A DNA stretch of 64,000 nt from JBOFOR01 sp051654865 (GCA_051654865.1 JBOFYV010000014.1:1-64000), one strand, 5' to 3'. Shown: positions 35,342 to 43,785, numbered from the stretch's first letter. Made by a program: numbers and translations. The notes: generated by a model from the letters alone, not told the origin.

Positions 35342-35428
35342 GCGGAAATGGCGGAATAGGCAGACGCACTATCTTGAGGGGGTAGCGAGAATAATCTCGT
35401 GCGGGTTCAAGTCCCGCTTTCCGCACCA
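35342..35428 (+). tRNA. tRNA-Leu(GAG)
   Basis: Acceptor GCGGAAA pairs with TTTCCGC. The anticodon stem-loop is CTATC-TTGAGGG-GGTAG with anticodon GAG. A long variable arm (CGAGAATAATCTCGT) marks a class II tRNA, the T-loop is TTCAAGT, and CCA is encoded. It reads CUC and CUU codons. It lies only 27 bases before the CopZ-like gene with no terminator between, so read-through is possible. Confidence 0.97.
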
Positions 35429-35455
35429 TATAAGTATAAGCAAGGAGGTTATAGT

Positions 35456-35668
35456 ATGCAAAAAAAACTTCTAATAGACGGTATGAGCTGTAATCATTGT
35501 GTGAATCACCTTAAAACAGCACTTACAGAAGATATTCAAGGTATAAATGTAAAAGAAATAAGTTTAGAAGATAAATATGCAATTGTTGAAATAGATGACA
35601 GTGTAGATATTAATGAACTTAAATCAATAATAGAAGAATTAGATTTTAAATTAAATGGAATAGAGTAA
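35456..35668 (+). CDS. Heavy-metal-associated (CopZ-like) copper chaperone
   Basis: 70 residues, a single HMA domain. The metal site is Cys12 and Cys15 in DGMSCNHCVNHL, which binds Cu(I). Such proteins carry copper to a CopA-type ATPase or to a regulator; none of these genes lies in the window. ATG 35456 follows GCAAGGAGGTTATAGT; the frame is open further upstream into the tRNA but only this start has a ribosome binding site. A terminator follows directly. The fold and motif are certain; the exact partner is not. Confidence 0.9.
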   Translation: MQKKLLIDGMSCNHCVNHLKTALTEDIQGINVKEISLEDKYAIVEIDDSVDINELKSIIEELDFKLNGIE

Positions 35669-35698
35669 AAAGACTAGCTTAATTGCTAGTCTTTTTAT
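35667..35698 (+). terminator. Rho-independent terminator
   Basis: AAAAAGACTAGC and GCTAGTCTTTTT with a 6-base loop. Confidence 0.85.
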
Positions 35699-35782
35699 AT
35701 AAAATAAATAAGATGAATTTTTATAAAAAAAAGACTTCTATTGGGGGAAAATAAATAGAAGTCTAAATGGGGGAGATTGAGT

Positions 35783-35923
35783 ATGTTTGATTTTACAATA
35801 ATAGTATGTCCATACTCAACCAATATATACATTAAATTCTTTATAAAATTTAAAGTAACTAAAAAAAATAAGTATATAAGACTATATTATGAAAATTGTC
35901 CAAGAAGTGAACTCACCTTTTAA
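35783..35923 (+). CDS. Possible 46-residue small peptide
   Basis: ATG 35783 follows TGGGGGAGATTGAGT, a strong ribosome binding site, and the frame runs to TAA 35921-35923. The peptide has hydrophobic stretches, a basic middle (KFKVTKKNKYIR) and two Cys, ending YENCPRSELTF. The 35732-35764 hairpin lies just upstream, and a 9-bp inverted repeat (35777-35785 with 35811-35819) would bury the start codon in a stem. It fills a gap of nearly 300 bases between the CopZ-like gene and the gene at 35966. No family is recognised; it may not be translated. Confidence 0.4.
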   Translation: MFDFTIIVCPYSTNIYIKFFIKFKVTKKNKYIRLYYENCPRSELTF

Positions 35924-35965
35924 AAAAAAATTGAATATAATATAAATAACCAAGGGGGGAGTATC

Positions 35966-36577
35966 ATGGATGAAAGAATATGTAAGGAAGATTTAAGAAA
36001 AATAATACTAGATATGGCCCAAAAAGAACTTGATAATTATGCATCCCAAAAGGGAGTAAAAAAATACTTTGAAGGCAATGTAGATAAAGTTATAAATGAA
36101 AATATTAAAAAAATTAATCAAGGTATAGGTGTTAATAAAATTTATTCAAGGGTGCTAATAAAAGGTTCATATCAAAAAAATATATCATCCATATCTAAAG
36201 TAATAAGAAGTGAAGAAACTTTTAAATCTAAAAATGAATTAGTTAAGTTTGCAAAACATCTGGGGTTAAACGTTAATATGAAAAACTCATACAATCAAAT
36301 ATTAAGAAAAGTTTGTAATCATATATACTCGAATAGAGAAGGATATACTAGAAAGTATTTTCAATACAATAGAGGAAATGAAGAATATTTCTTAGAGCCT
36401 GAAAAAATAAAAGGGGATTTGATTGAAAGTTATAAATCAAAAACTAGGAATGATATGAAATCTATTGCCAGGCTTCTAGACATCAAGGTTGAAGATGAAG
36501 AAGGTGCAGAGGATATCAGAAAAAAAGTAATTAATTATATAATGAAAGAGAAAATATCTAAAAACACAAAAAAATAG
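35966..36577 (+). CDS. Hypothetical protein, basic
   Basis: 203 residues, basic, no signal peptide or membrane helix. A first helical part (KEDLRKIILDMAQKELDNYA, residues 7-26) is followed by a segment ending SEETFKSKNELVKFAKHLG. Near the end, MKSIARLLDIKVEDEEGAED resembles a small helix-turn-helix or SAP-like element, where LVKFAKHLGLNVN earlier has the same look. ATG 35966 follows AAGGGGGGAGTATC. The gene is alone between small hairpins. I do not recognise the family; nucleic-acid binding is possible from charge and repeats. Confidence 0.72.
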   Translation: MDERICKEDLRKIILDMAQKELDNYASQKGVKKYFEGNVDKVINENIKKINQGIGVNKIYSRVLIKGSYQKNISSISKVIRSEETFKSKNELVKFAKHLGLNVNMKNSYNQILRKVCNHIYSNREGYTRKYFQYNRGNEEYFLEPEKIKGDLIESYKSKTRNDMKSIARLLDIKVEDEEGAEDIRKKVINYIMKEKISKNTKK

Positions 36578-36582
36578 ATTAT

Positions 36583-36616
36583 ATTAAAGGCGCGATTATC
36601 GCGTCTTTAATTTTAA
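36583..36616 (+). terminator. Rho-independent terminator
   Basis: ATTAAAGGCGCGA and TCGCGTCTTTAAT with a 3-base loop, then TTTT. Confidence 0.8.
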
Positions 36617-36650
36617 AATTAGCATATACTATAAAATAAAAGAAGAGGAG

Positions 36651-37415
36651 TTGATTAAAATACGTATTAGGAAATTAATAACACTAATAATTATAATAAT
36701 TGTTATTAGTGTAACTTATAATATAGAAATTAACTTCTTCCCTCAAAAGAAAGAAATAAAGATAGTTAGTTATAATATACATAGCGGACTTAATAAAGAT
36801 ATGTTTCCAACATTATTTGATATTATTGATTTTTTACGTATTTGTGATGCTGACATAATATGTTTGCAAGAGGTTAATGAATCAGCAAAAGCTGGATTCC
36901 AAGTAAGTAGCTTTAAAGAAGAACTTAAGATGTACTCTCATTTTGGTGCTAATGTTGTGGATTTAGGATTTAATTATGGTCTTGTAACATATTCTAAGTA
37001 TCCAATTAAAAGTGAGAATCATATATATTTAAGTAGTGGAAGAGAGCAAAGAGGTGTTCTTCATACTGTAGTTAAGATAAATGGTAAAAAATTAAATATT
37101 ATTAATGTTCACTTAGGTGTAGGAGAAGAAGAAAGAGAAATACAAATAAAAGAATTAATGGAGTTCATTAAAAGTCTAGGAAATGAACCATATGTGGTTG
37201 TAGGAGATTTCAATGAAGGAAATATTGAAATTGATGAAAGTGTATTAAAGGATGCTTCAAAATTATTAAATAAATCAAATGTATTAACTTTTCCTGTTGG
37301 ACTAGACAGAATAGATTATATTTTTATATCTGATGGGATAGAGGTAATAGATTATGAAGTATTAATAGAAAATATGTCAGATCATTACCCTATAATAGCA
37401 AAAATAAAAATTTAA
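36651..37415 (+). CDS. Endonuclease/exonuclease/phosphatase-family protein, membrane-anchored
   Basis: 254 residues. Residues 8-22 are a hydrophobic anchor, so the domain should lie outside the cell membrane. The EEP fold is shown by VSYNIHSGLN (residues 37-46), CLQEVNES with the metal-binding Glu, VGDFNEG with Asp and Asn, and the closing SDHYPIIAKI. Members hydrolyse phosphodiesters of nucleic acids or phospholipids. The start is odd: GAGGAG at 36645-36650 touches the TTG at 36651 with no spacer, so the true start may be a rare codon a little downstream. The gene stands alone. Confidence 0.85.
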   Translation: MIKIRIRKLITLIIIIIVISVTYNIEINFFPQKKEIKIVSYNIHSGLNKDMFPTLFDIIDFLRICDADIICLQEVNESAKAGFQVSSFKEELKMYSHFGANVVDLGFNYGLVTYSKYPIKSENHIYLSSGREQRGVLHTVVKINGKKLNIINVHLGVGEEEREIQIKELMEFIKSLGNEPYVVVGDFNEGNIEIDESVLKDASKLLNKSNVLTFPVGLDRIDYIFISDGIEVIDYEVLIENMSDHYPIIAKIKI

Positions 37416-37427
37416 ATTTTATAGGAG

Positions 37428-37457
37428 CATACTAAAAATTTTAGTATGTTTTTTTAT
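37428..37457 (+). terminator. Rho-independent terminator
   Basis: CATACTAA and TTAGTATG stem with T-run. Confidence 0.75.
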
Positions 37458-37525
37458 TTTTTATTCATAAAATGTACAACCTAGAAATATAAATTATTAA
37501 TAATAGTTTTAAGGGGGACAAACTA

Positions 37526-38467
37526 ATGAATAGGAGAAAGACGATTTACAGAGGATTCAATAAAAGAAGAAAGAGAAATGAATGGAAGATAATAGTAGTA
37601 GTAGTAAGTATATGTATGATAGGTGGTTATGGATATCTAAAACTTAAGGATAGTACAATATTTACTAGTATTACTAAAAAAGTTTCAGCTTTTAATATAG
37701 GGGATAATGTGAAAAAACTAATACCAGGTAAAGATAAGGTAGAAGAGTTTGACTACAATGATGTTAGCGATGAAGTAGACAAGTTACAAAAAGAAGATAG
37801 CAATACTGAGGAAAATAAAGATAAGAAAGAAGAAGGTGTTAATACAGCAATAATTGATGGGTGGGATATGTACTCGGTACAAGTGGCATCAGTTCAAAAT
37901 AAAAGTGATTTAAATAAAGTAAAATCCTCATTAGAAGAAAATAAAATTCCATTTTCGGTTGTTGTAATAGATGGGGCAAGTAAGGTTCAAACTTATGGAA
38001 GTTTTGACAAAGAAATGGCAAGAAATCATTTAGAAGAAATAAGAGTTTTATACCCAGATGCATTTTTATCTCAAGTTAAGATACCTGTACTTTCACTTGA
38101 GTATACAAATAAATATTCATATGTAAATGATATATCTAAGGAACTAAATAGCTTGATAGCAAATTTAAAAGAAGAATCTGAGTTTTGGGCAAAATCTCAA
38201 GAAAATCCAGATTTAAATGAATATAATAAAATTTTAACAACTAGAAAGACAATTATTAATGAATTAGAATCTCAAGCTAATAAAATAGATTATTCTGAAA
38301 TGAAAGGATTTAAGGAAAATCTTATAAAATACGCTAAGGATGTTGATTCTAAGATTGATGAAGCATCAAAGGCTGCTAATGAACAACGATTTTATGTTAG
38401 TGAAGGCTTGTTTTTATCAAGTATGCAGGGATATTTAGAGTTTATAAATTCAATGAAGAAGGCTTAG
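37526..38467 (+). CDS. SPOR-domain protein, membrane-anchored
   Basis: 313 residues. A basic N-terminus (MNRRKTIYRGFNKRRKRNEW) precedes one membrane helix (about 21-38) and a charged linker. A SPOR domain at about residues 112-190 contains MYSVQVASVQNKSDLNKVKS and VQTYGSFDKEMA. SPOR domains bind denuded peptidoglycan glycans at division or spore septa. The last 100 residues are helical (ELNSLIANLKEESEFWAKSQ). ATG 37526 follows AAGGGGGACAAACTA. It is a single-gene unit between the EEP gene and the rnf operon. Confidence 0.88.
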   Translation: MNRRKTIYRGFNKRRKRNEWKIIVVVVSICMIGGYGYLKLKDSTIFTSITKKVSAFNIGDNVKKLIPGKDKVEEFDYNDVSDEVDKLQKEDSNTEENKDKKEEGVNTAIIDGWDMYSVQVASVQNKSDLNKVKSSLEENKIPFSVVVIDGASKVQTYGSFDKEMARNHLEEIRVLYPDAFLSQVKIPVLSLEYTNKYSYVNDISKELNSLIANLKEESEFWAKSQENPDLNEYNKILTTRKTIINELESQANKIDYSEMKGFKENLIKYAKDVDSKIDEASKAANEQRFYVSEGLFLSSMQGYLEFINSMKKA

Positions 38468-38497
38468 AAGGTTGTAGGTTCTACAACCTTCTTTTTT
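38466..38497 (+). terminator. Rho-independent terminator
   Basis: AGAAGGTTGTAG and CTACAACCTTCT with a 3-base loop and six T. Confidence 0.88.
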
Positions 38498-38551
38498 GTG
38501 AAAAAATGAAATAAATAAAATATTCAAAAATAAAGATATTTTTTTAACAAA

Positions 38552-38566
38552 TGTTAAAAATTAACA
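38552..38566. promoter_or_regulatory. Candidate Rex-type operator before rnfC
   Basis: TGTTAA-AAA-TTAACA, an inverted repeat embedded in a longer one (TTAACAAATGTTAA overlaps it from 38545). The Rex consensus is TTGTTAA-N4-TTAACAA, so the half-sites match but the centre is one base short. It lies just upstream of a possible TATACT -10 at 38577-38582. Confidence 0.4.
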
Positions 38567-38635
38567 TTTTATATAGTATACTTATATTAAAGTTTAATAA
38601 ATAATGTGTAGTTTTAGTATAAGGGGGTATTAGGA

Positions 38636-39973
38636 ATGAAACTCTTAACTTTTAAGGGAGGTATACATCCTCTATATAAAAAAGAGTACTCTGATAAAAA
38701 AACTCTTGAAAAAGCTGAAAATCCTAAAGTAGTATACATACCATTACAGCAGCACATAGGTGCACCAGCAAAACCAATTGTTGAAGTAGGAGAAAGAGTA
38801 AAACTAGGACAAAAAATAGGGGAGCAACAAGGCTTTGTTTCATGTAATGTACACTCTTCAGTATCAGGTAAAGTAATCGGGATACAAGAGCATGAACTAG
38901 CTGGGGGAAGAGGTCTTTGTATTGTCGTTGAAAACGATTTTATGGAGGAAAAACACGAAAGTGTTACACCTAAAGGCGAATTAGATAGTTTATCTAGAGA
39001 GGACATAGTATCTTTTATAAAAGAAGCTGGTATTGTAGGAATGGGTGGAGCTACATTCCCAACACATATTAAAATATCACCTCCACCAGATAAAGAAATA
39101 GACGTAGTAATCTTAAATGGAGCAGAATGCGAACCATATCTTACAGCAGACCATAGATTAATGCTAGAAAATCCAAAAGATGTAGTGTATGGATTAAAAG
39201 TTCTTATGAAAGCGTTGAATGTAACAAAGGGATACATAGGAATAGAAGTAAACAAACCTGATGCATTAGAATCAATCAAAAAAGAATCTCAAAAATATAA
39301 TGACATAGAAGTAGTACCGTTAGAAGTTAAGTATCCACAAGGAGCAGAAAAACAACTTATTTATGCTTGTACAAAAAGGGAAGTTCCATCTGGAGGACTA
39401 CCAATGGATGTAGGTGCAGTTGTAAGTAATGTAGGTACAGCTGCTCAAATATCTAAAACTATAAAAACAGGTATGCCGTTAATAGAAAGGATAACAACAG
39501 TAACAGGAAGTTGCATTAGAGAACCTAAAAATTTAATAACAAAAGTTGGGACATTGGTATCCGAAATTATAGATCAATGTGGCGGATTTAAAGAAGATAA
39601 AAAACTAGGTAAAGTAATAATGGGTGGGCCTATGATGGGGATTGCTCAGTATACAATAGACATACCGACTAATAAAGGTACATCAGGGATACTATGTTTA
39701 GATGAGGAAGAATCTCGTACACCAAAGCCTCAAAACTGTATAAGATGTGGAAAATGTGTAGATGTATGTCCAGCATTTTTAGAACCGTTATATATAAGTG
39801 CATATGCATTAAAAAATGATTTTGAAAACGCAGAAAAATATAGAGCGTTGGATTGTATAGAATGTGGATCTTGTTCATTTGTATGTCCAGCAAGAAGACC
39901 ATTACTTCAATCATGCAGAAATGCAAAGAGAGAAATAATTGCAAAAAGAAGAAAAGAATCAGCTAATAAATAA
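38636..39973 (+). CDS. rnfC: Rnf electron-transport complex subunit C
   Basis: 445 residues. RnfC is the membrane-associated subunit that takes up electrons from or gives them to NAD(H) in the ferredoxin:NAD+ oxidoreductase coupled to Na+ or H+ transport. A Gly-rich nucleotide-binding part is visible at GIVGMGGATFPTHIK and LNGAECEPYLT. Two 4Fe-4S motifs lie near the end, CIRCGKCVDVCPAF and CIECGSCSFVCPA. ATG 38636 follows AAGGGGGTATTAGGA. It is the first of six genes in the order C-D-G-E-A-B, separated by less than 20 bases or overlapping. Confidence 0.96.
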   Translation: MKLLTFKGGIHPLYKKEYSDKKTLEKAENPKVVYIPLQQHIGAPAKPIVEVGERVKLGQKIGEQQGFVSCNVHSSVSGKVIGIQEHELAGGRGLCIVVENDFMEEKHESVTPKGELDSLSREDIVSFIKEAGIVGMGGATFPTHIKISPPPDKEIDVVILNGAECEPYLTADHRLMLENPKDVVYGLKVLMKALNVTKGYIGIEVNKPDALESIKKESQKYNDIEVVPLEVKYPQGAEKQLIYACTKREVPSGGLPMDVGAVVSNVGTAAQISKTIKTGMPLIERITTVTGSCIREPKNLITKVGTLVSEIIDQCGGFKEDKKLGKVIMGGPMMGIAQYTIDIPTNKGTSGILCLDEEESRTPKPQNCIRCGKCVDVCPAFLEPLYISAYALKNDFENAEKYRALDCIECGSCSFVCPARRPLLQSCRNAKREIIAKRRKESANK

Positions 39974-39991
39974 GGTAAGTTAGGGGGAAAA

Positions 39992-40975
39992 ATGATGGAA
40001 AATAAATTAATAGTATCATCCTCTCCTCATGTGAGAAGTAGTAAAGATACATCATACATAATGAAACAAGTAATTATAGCACTTCTTCCAGCTACGTTAG
40101 CCGCATTGTATTTCTTTAGATTAAGTGCAGCAAATGTAATATTCTTTTGTATAGCTGGAGCTGTAGGATCAGAGTTTTTATATCAAAAAATATCAAAACA
40201 AGAAAGTACAATAGGGGATTTCTCAGCTGTAGTAACAGGTTTATTGTTAGCGTTTAATGTACCGGCATCACTTCCTTGGTGGATGTGCTTATTAGGTGCA
40301 GCATTTGCAATAATAGTGGTAAAAATGGTGTTTGGAGGAATAGGGAATAATTTTGTTAACCCAGCACTTGCAGCAAGAGCATTTTTACTAGCATCATTTC
40401 CAGTTGCTATGACAGCATGGACAAAGACGGGAATAAACTGGGTTAGTTCTGGAAATATAGATGCATATACAACTGCAACTCCGTTAAGCATATTGAAAAA
40501 TGGAGCTACTGGAGTTACAGAGCTTACACAAAGTGGTATAAGTCTAACTGATATGATTATAGGAAATATTGGTGGGTGTATAGGCGAAACATCTGCAATA
40601 TTAATATTACTAGGTGGATTATATTTAATCTATAAAGGTGTAATTAACTATGTTATTCCAGTATGTTATATAGGTACTGTATTTATACTTACATTTATAC
40701 TAGGTGGATTTGATTTTAATTTTGCTATATATCAAGTTATGGCAGGAGGACTTATAATAGGTGCATTCTTTATGCTTACAGACTACACAACATCACCTAT
40801 GACGATAAAAGGTCAGATTATATATGCTGTATTAGCAGGAGTAATAGCAACAGTTATTAGAATGTACGGAGGATATCCAGAAGGAGTGTCTTATTCAATA
40901 TTACTAGTTAATGTTGTAACTCCTCTTATAGATAAATATATTAATAATAGAGTGTTTGGGGAGGTGGCTAAATAA
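39992..40975 (+). CDS. rnfD: Rnf complex subunit D
   Basis: 327 residues with about nine hydrophobic segments. RnfD is a core membrane subunit that carries covalent FMN on a Thr; the candidate segment is ATPLSILKNGA at about residues 165-175. ATG 39992 follows TAGGGGGAAAA; an ATG three bases later would serve as well. The stop codon overlaps the rnfG start by one base, so the two are translationally coupled. It is central to ion translocation in this energy-conserving complex. Confidence 0.95.
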   Translation: MMENKLIVSSSPHVRSSKDTSYIMKQVIIALLPATLAALYFFRLSAANVIFFCIAGAVGSEFLYQKISKQESTIGDFSAVVTGLLLAFNVPASLPWWMCLLGAAFAIIVVKMVFGGIGNNFVNPALAARAFLLASFPVAMTAWTKTGINWVSSGNIDAYTTATPLSILKNGATGVTELTQSGISLTDMIIGNIGGCIGETSAILILLGGLYLIYKGVINYVIPVCYIGTVFILTFILGGFDFNFAIYQVMAGGLIIGAFFMLTDYTTSPMTIKGQIIYAVLAGVIATVIRMYGGYPEGVSYSILLVNVVTPLIDKYINNRVFGEVAK

Positions 40976-41556
40976 TGAATAACATAGCAAAACTAGGCGC
41001 TATATTATTTACTATATGTGCAGTAGCAGCTTTAGCATTAGGTCTTACAAATCAAGTAACAGCCCCTATTATAGAACAAAGAAATATTCAAGCAAATAAT
41101 GAATCAAGAAAAGTAGTATTACCAGAGGCAACTGAATTTACTCAAATGGATAGTAGTGTATTCTCTAACGTAGAAAGTTTAGAAGACGGTATAGTATCAG
41201 AAGTATACGAAGGTAAAAATGGAAGTGAAGTAGTAGGTTACACAATAAAGACTTTACCTAAAGGATATGGCGGAAAAATAGAGCTAATAGTTGGAATATC
41301 TAAAGATGGTGTAGTAACAGGTACGAATATTGGAAGCATGTCAGAAACACCAGGTCTTGGTAGTAAAGCTTCAGAACCTAAATTTAACGATCAATTCAAA
41401 GGAAAGCCTGCTACGAATGAATTAAATGTGGTAAAAGGAAATGCATCAGCAGAAAATGAGATACAAGCAATATCAGGAGCTACTATTACATCTAAAGCAG
41501 TAACAAATGGTGTAAATGCGGCAATAGAAGTATATAATAGTTCTTTAAATAAATAG
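40975..41556 (+). CDS. rnfG: Rnf complex subunit G
   Basis: 193 residues. One N-terminal membrane helix (about 5-24) and an extracytoplasmic flavin domain. The covalent FMN site is the SGATITS motif in EIQAISGATITSKAV near residue 170. It passes electrons between the FMN centres of the Rnf complex. Its start codon overlaps the rnfD stop, and no separate strong ribosome binding site is needed (GGGAGGTGGC lies within rnfD). The size and fold fit the family closely. Confidence 0.95.
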   Translation: MNNIAKLGAILFTICAVAALALGLTNQVTAPIIEQRNIQANNESRKVVLPEATEFTQMDSSVFSNVESLEDGIVSEVYEGKNGSEVVGYTIKTLPKGYGGKIELIVGISKDGVVTGTNIGSMSETPGLGSKASEPKFNDQFKGKPATNELNVVKGNASAENEIQAISGATITSKAVTNGVNAAIEVYNSSLNK

Positions 41557-41568
41557 GAGGGGCAGGTT

Positions 41569-42162
41569 ATGAAGTTAGCTAAAATATTAAAAAATGGGCT
41601 AATAGATGAAAATCCAGCGTTTGTCCAAGTTATAGGTATGTGTCCAACATTGGCTGTCACTACATCAGCTATAAATGGATTAGGAATGGGTCTTTCTACT
41701 ACAATAGTTCTGATTTGTTCAAATATAGTTATATCACTGATAAGAAAATTAATACCAGATAAAATAAGAATTCCTGCATTTATAGTTGTAATAGCTACTT
41801 TTGTTACGATTGTGGGAATGCTTTTAAAGGCCTATGTGCCAGCACTTGATGCTGCGCTAGGGCTATTTATACCTCTAATAGTTGTTAACTGCTTAATACT
41901 AGCAAGAGCTGAGAGTTTTGCATCTAAAAATGGAGCAGTTGAATCAGCAGTAGATGGAGTAGGTATGGGACTTGGATTTACATTGGCTCTTACATTACTA
42001 GGTTGCGTGAGAGAGTTATTAGGAAATGGAAGCTTGTTTGGATTAAGTTTATTTGGAGCATCTTTCCAACCAATACTATTATTTATACTTCCTCCAGGTG
42101 CATTCTTAACACTAGGATTCCTTTTAGCAGGATTCAATAAATTAAGAAGCAAGAAAGCTTAG
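41569..42162 (+). CDS. rnfE: Rnf complex subunit E
   Basis: 197 residues with about six membrane segments. RnfE and RnfA are related small integral proteins that form the ion-path core of the Rnf complex, arranged with opposite topology. The family segment IDENPAFVQVIGMCPTLAVT is at residues 13-32, and a Cys in GCVRELLGNGS is conserved. ATG 41569 lies 13 bases after rnfG behind AGGAGGGGCAGGTT. Confidence 0.95.
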   Translation: MKLAKILKNGLIDENPAFVQVIGMCPTLAVTTSAINGLGMGLSTTIVLICSNIVISLIRKLIPDKIRIPAFIVVIATFVTIVGMLLKAYVPALDAALGLFIPLIVVNCLILARAESFASKNGAVESAVDGVGMGLGFTLALTLLGCVRELLGNGSLFGLSLFGASFQPILLFILPPGAFLTLGFLLAGFNKLRSKKA

Positions 42163-42175
42163 GGGGTGAGAATAG

Positions 42176-42751
42176 ATGAATTTGATATTATTATTTTTAA
42201 GTGTTGTATTAGTAAATAATGTTATAACTTCGCAATTTTTAGGTATATGTCCATTTCTAGGGGTTTCTAAGAAAGTAGATACTGCAATTGGAATGGGTGT
42301 TGCAGTAACGTTTGTTTTAACGTTAGCATCAATAATAACATATTTTATTCAAATGTTATTAGAAACTACAGGTAATCAGTTTTTACAAACAATAGCATTT
42401 ATACTTGTAATTGCATCAATTGTTCAATTTGTTGAGATGGTTATTCAAAAGATGAGTCCTTCTTTATATCAAGCGCTAGGTGTATTCTTACCTCTTATAA
42501 CAACAAACTGTGCGGTATTAGGTATAGCTTTAGTTAATATAGATAAAGGATACAATTTAGTAGAAACAATAGTGAATGGGTTTGGAGCAGGTGTAGGATT
42601 TACATTAGCGATAGTACTATTTGCGGGAATAAGAGAAAGATTAGAATTAGCAGATATACCAGAGGCGTTTAAAGGTTTCCCTATAACATTAATAGCAGCA
42701 AGTTTAATGTCTATAGCGTTCTTAGGCTTCTCAGGTCTTATAACGCTATAA
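42176..42751 (+). CDS. rnfA: Rnf complex subunit A
   Basis: 191 residues, six membrane segments. Family marks are NNVITSQFLGICPFLGVSKK at about residues 14-33 and LPLITTNCAVLGIAL at about 105-119, each with a conserved Cys proposed to bind an iron-sulfur centre with RnfE. It is homologous to the preceding gene product. ATG 42176 follows AGGGGGTGAGAATAG. It sits between rnfE and rnfB. Confidence 0.95.
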   Translation: MNLILLFLSVVLVNNVITSQFLGICPFLGVSKKVDTAIGMGVAVTFVLTLASIITYFIQMLLETTGNQFLQTIAFILVIASIVQFVEMVIQKMSPSLYQALGVFLPLITTNCAVLGIALVNIDKGYNLVETIVNGFGAGVGFTLAIVLFAGIRERLELADIPEAFKGFPITLIAASLMSIAFLGFSGLITL

Positions 42752-42767
42752 GTAGGGGGTGTGAGTA

Positions 42768-43739
42768 GTGGCTATAGTTAGTTCAATTTTAGTTTTAGGA
42801 ATATTAGGTTTAATATTTGGGGCAGTCCTTGCCTATGCATCCAAAAAGTTTGCCGTTGAAGTAGATGAAAGAGTTGAAAAAATACTTGAAGTGCTTCCTG
42901 GTGCAAACTGTGGAGGTTGTGGATTTCCTGGATGTGGAGGACTTGCTAATGCAATTGTAGAAGGTAAGGCACAAATAAATGCATGTCCAGTAGGTGGAGA
43001 TGATTGCTCTAATAAAATTGGTGAAATAATGGGAATGGCAGCTGAGAGTGGGGATAGACAAGTAGCAAAAGTTTTATGTAAAGGTAATTGCCAAAGTGCT
43101 AAAGATAAGTATGAATATGAAGGTATGTCTGATTGTAGAGCAGCAAATGTTTTAAATTCAGGAGCTAAAGAGTGTAAATTTGGTTGCTTAGGATTAGGTA
43201 CTTGTAGAGATTATTGTAAATTTGAAGCAATATATATATTAGATGGAGTAGCAATTGTAGATGAAGAAAAATGTGTTATGTGTGGCAAATGTATGGAAGT
43301 TTGCCCTAAAAACATAATAGGTAAAAAACCAGCAAAGAAAGAAGTAGTTGTAGAGTGTAGTAGCACAGAGTTTGGGAAAAGTGTTAAAGAAAAATGCTCT
43401 GTAGGATGTATAGGTTGTGGAATATGTGTTAAAGCTTGTCCTTTTGATGCGATAGAGTTTGAAAATAAAATCGCAAAAATAAATTATGATAAATGTGTTG
43501 AATGTATGGCTTGTGTAAGAAAGTGTCCAACAAAAGTAATTAAAGGTGACTTTAGCAAAAAGAAAAAAGTTACAATAGATGAGGAACTTTGCATAGGATG
43601 TACTATTTGCAAAAAACACTGCAAGTTTGATGCTATAGAAGGCGAATTAAAACAAAAGCACAGAGTAGATGAAAAAAAATGCGTGGGTTGTCATTTATGC
43701 TTGGAAAAATGTCCGAAAAAAGCTATTAAAACAATATAA
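42768..43739 (+). CDS. rnfB: Rnf complex subunit B, ferredoxin-interacting
   Basis: 323 residues. One N-terminal helix and then many cysteines: NCGGCGFPGCGG, CVMCGKCMEVCPKN, CIGCGICVKACPF, CVECMACVRKCP, CIGCTICKKHCKF and CVGCHLCLEKCPK. This is a multi-cluster ferredoxin, longer than proteobacterial RnfB and typical of clostridia. It exchanges electrons with reduced ferredoxin. Translation begins at GTG 42768 after AGGGGGTGTGAGTA. It ends the operon at a terminator. Confidence 0.95.
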   Translation: MAIVSSILVLGILGLIFGAVLAYASKKFAVEVDERVEKILEVLPGANCGGCGFPGCGGLANAIVEGKAQINACPVGGDDCSNKIGEIMGMAAESGDRQVAKVLCKGNCQSAKDKYEYEGMSDCRAANVLNSGAKECKFGCLGLGTCRDYCKFEAIYILDGVAIVDEEKCVMCGKCMEVCPKNIIGKKPAKKEVVVECSSTEFGKSVKEKCSVGCIGCGICVKACPFDAIEFENKIAKINYDKCVECMACVRKCPTKVIKGDFSKKKKVTIDEELCIGCTICKKHCKFDAIEGELKQKHRVDEKKCVGCHLCLEKCPKKAIKTI

Positions 43740-43751
43740 TATGGATATGAT

Positions 43752-43785
43752 AAAGGTATGGATTGTTCCATACCTTTTCTTTTTG
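43752..43785 (+). terminator. Rho-independent terminator of rnf operon
   Basis: AAAGGTATGG and CCATACCTTT with a 6-base loop and a T-rich end. Confidence 0.85.

Noticed and set aside
35399..35455. Extended N-terminus of the CopZ-like protein reaching into the tRNA gene
   Set aside because: It would start inside the tRNA; ATG 35456 has a strong ribosome binding site and gives the family-length protein.
35732..35764. Hairpin before the small peptide as a terminator for the CopZ-like gene
   Set aside because: No T-run follows and a proper terminator already lies at 35667-35698.
42810..43619. Open frames antisense to rnfB
   Set aside because: They mirror the Cys-rich coding pattern of rnfB and have no start signals.
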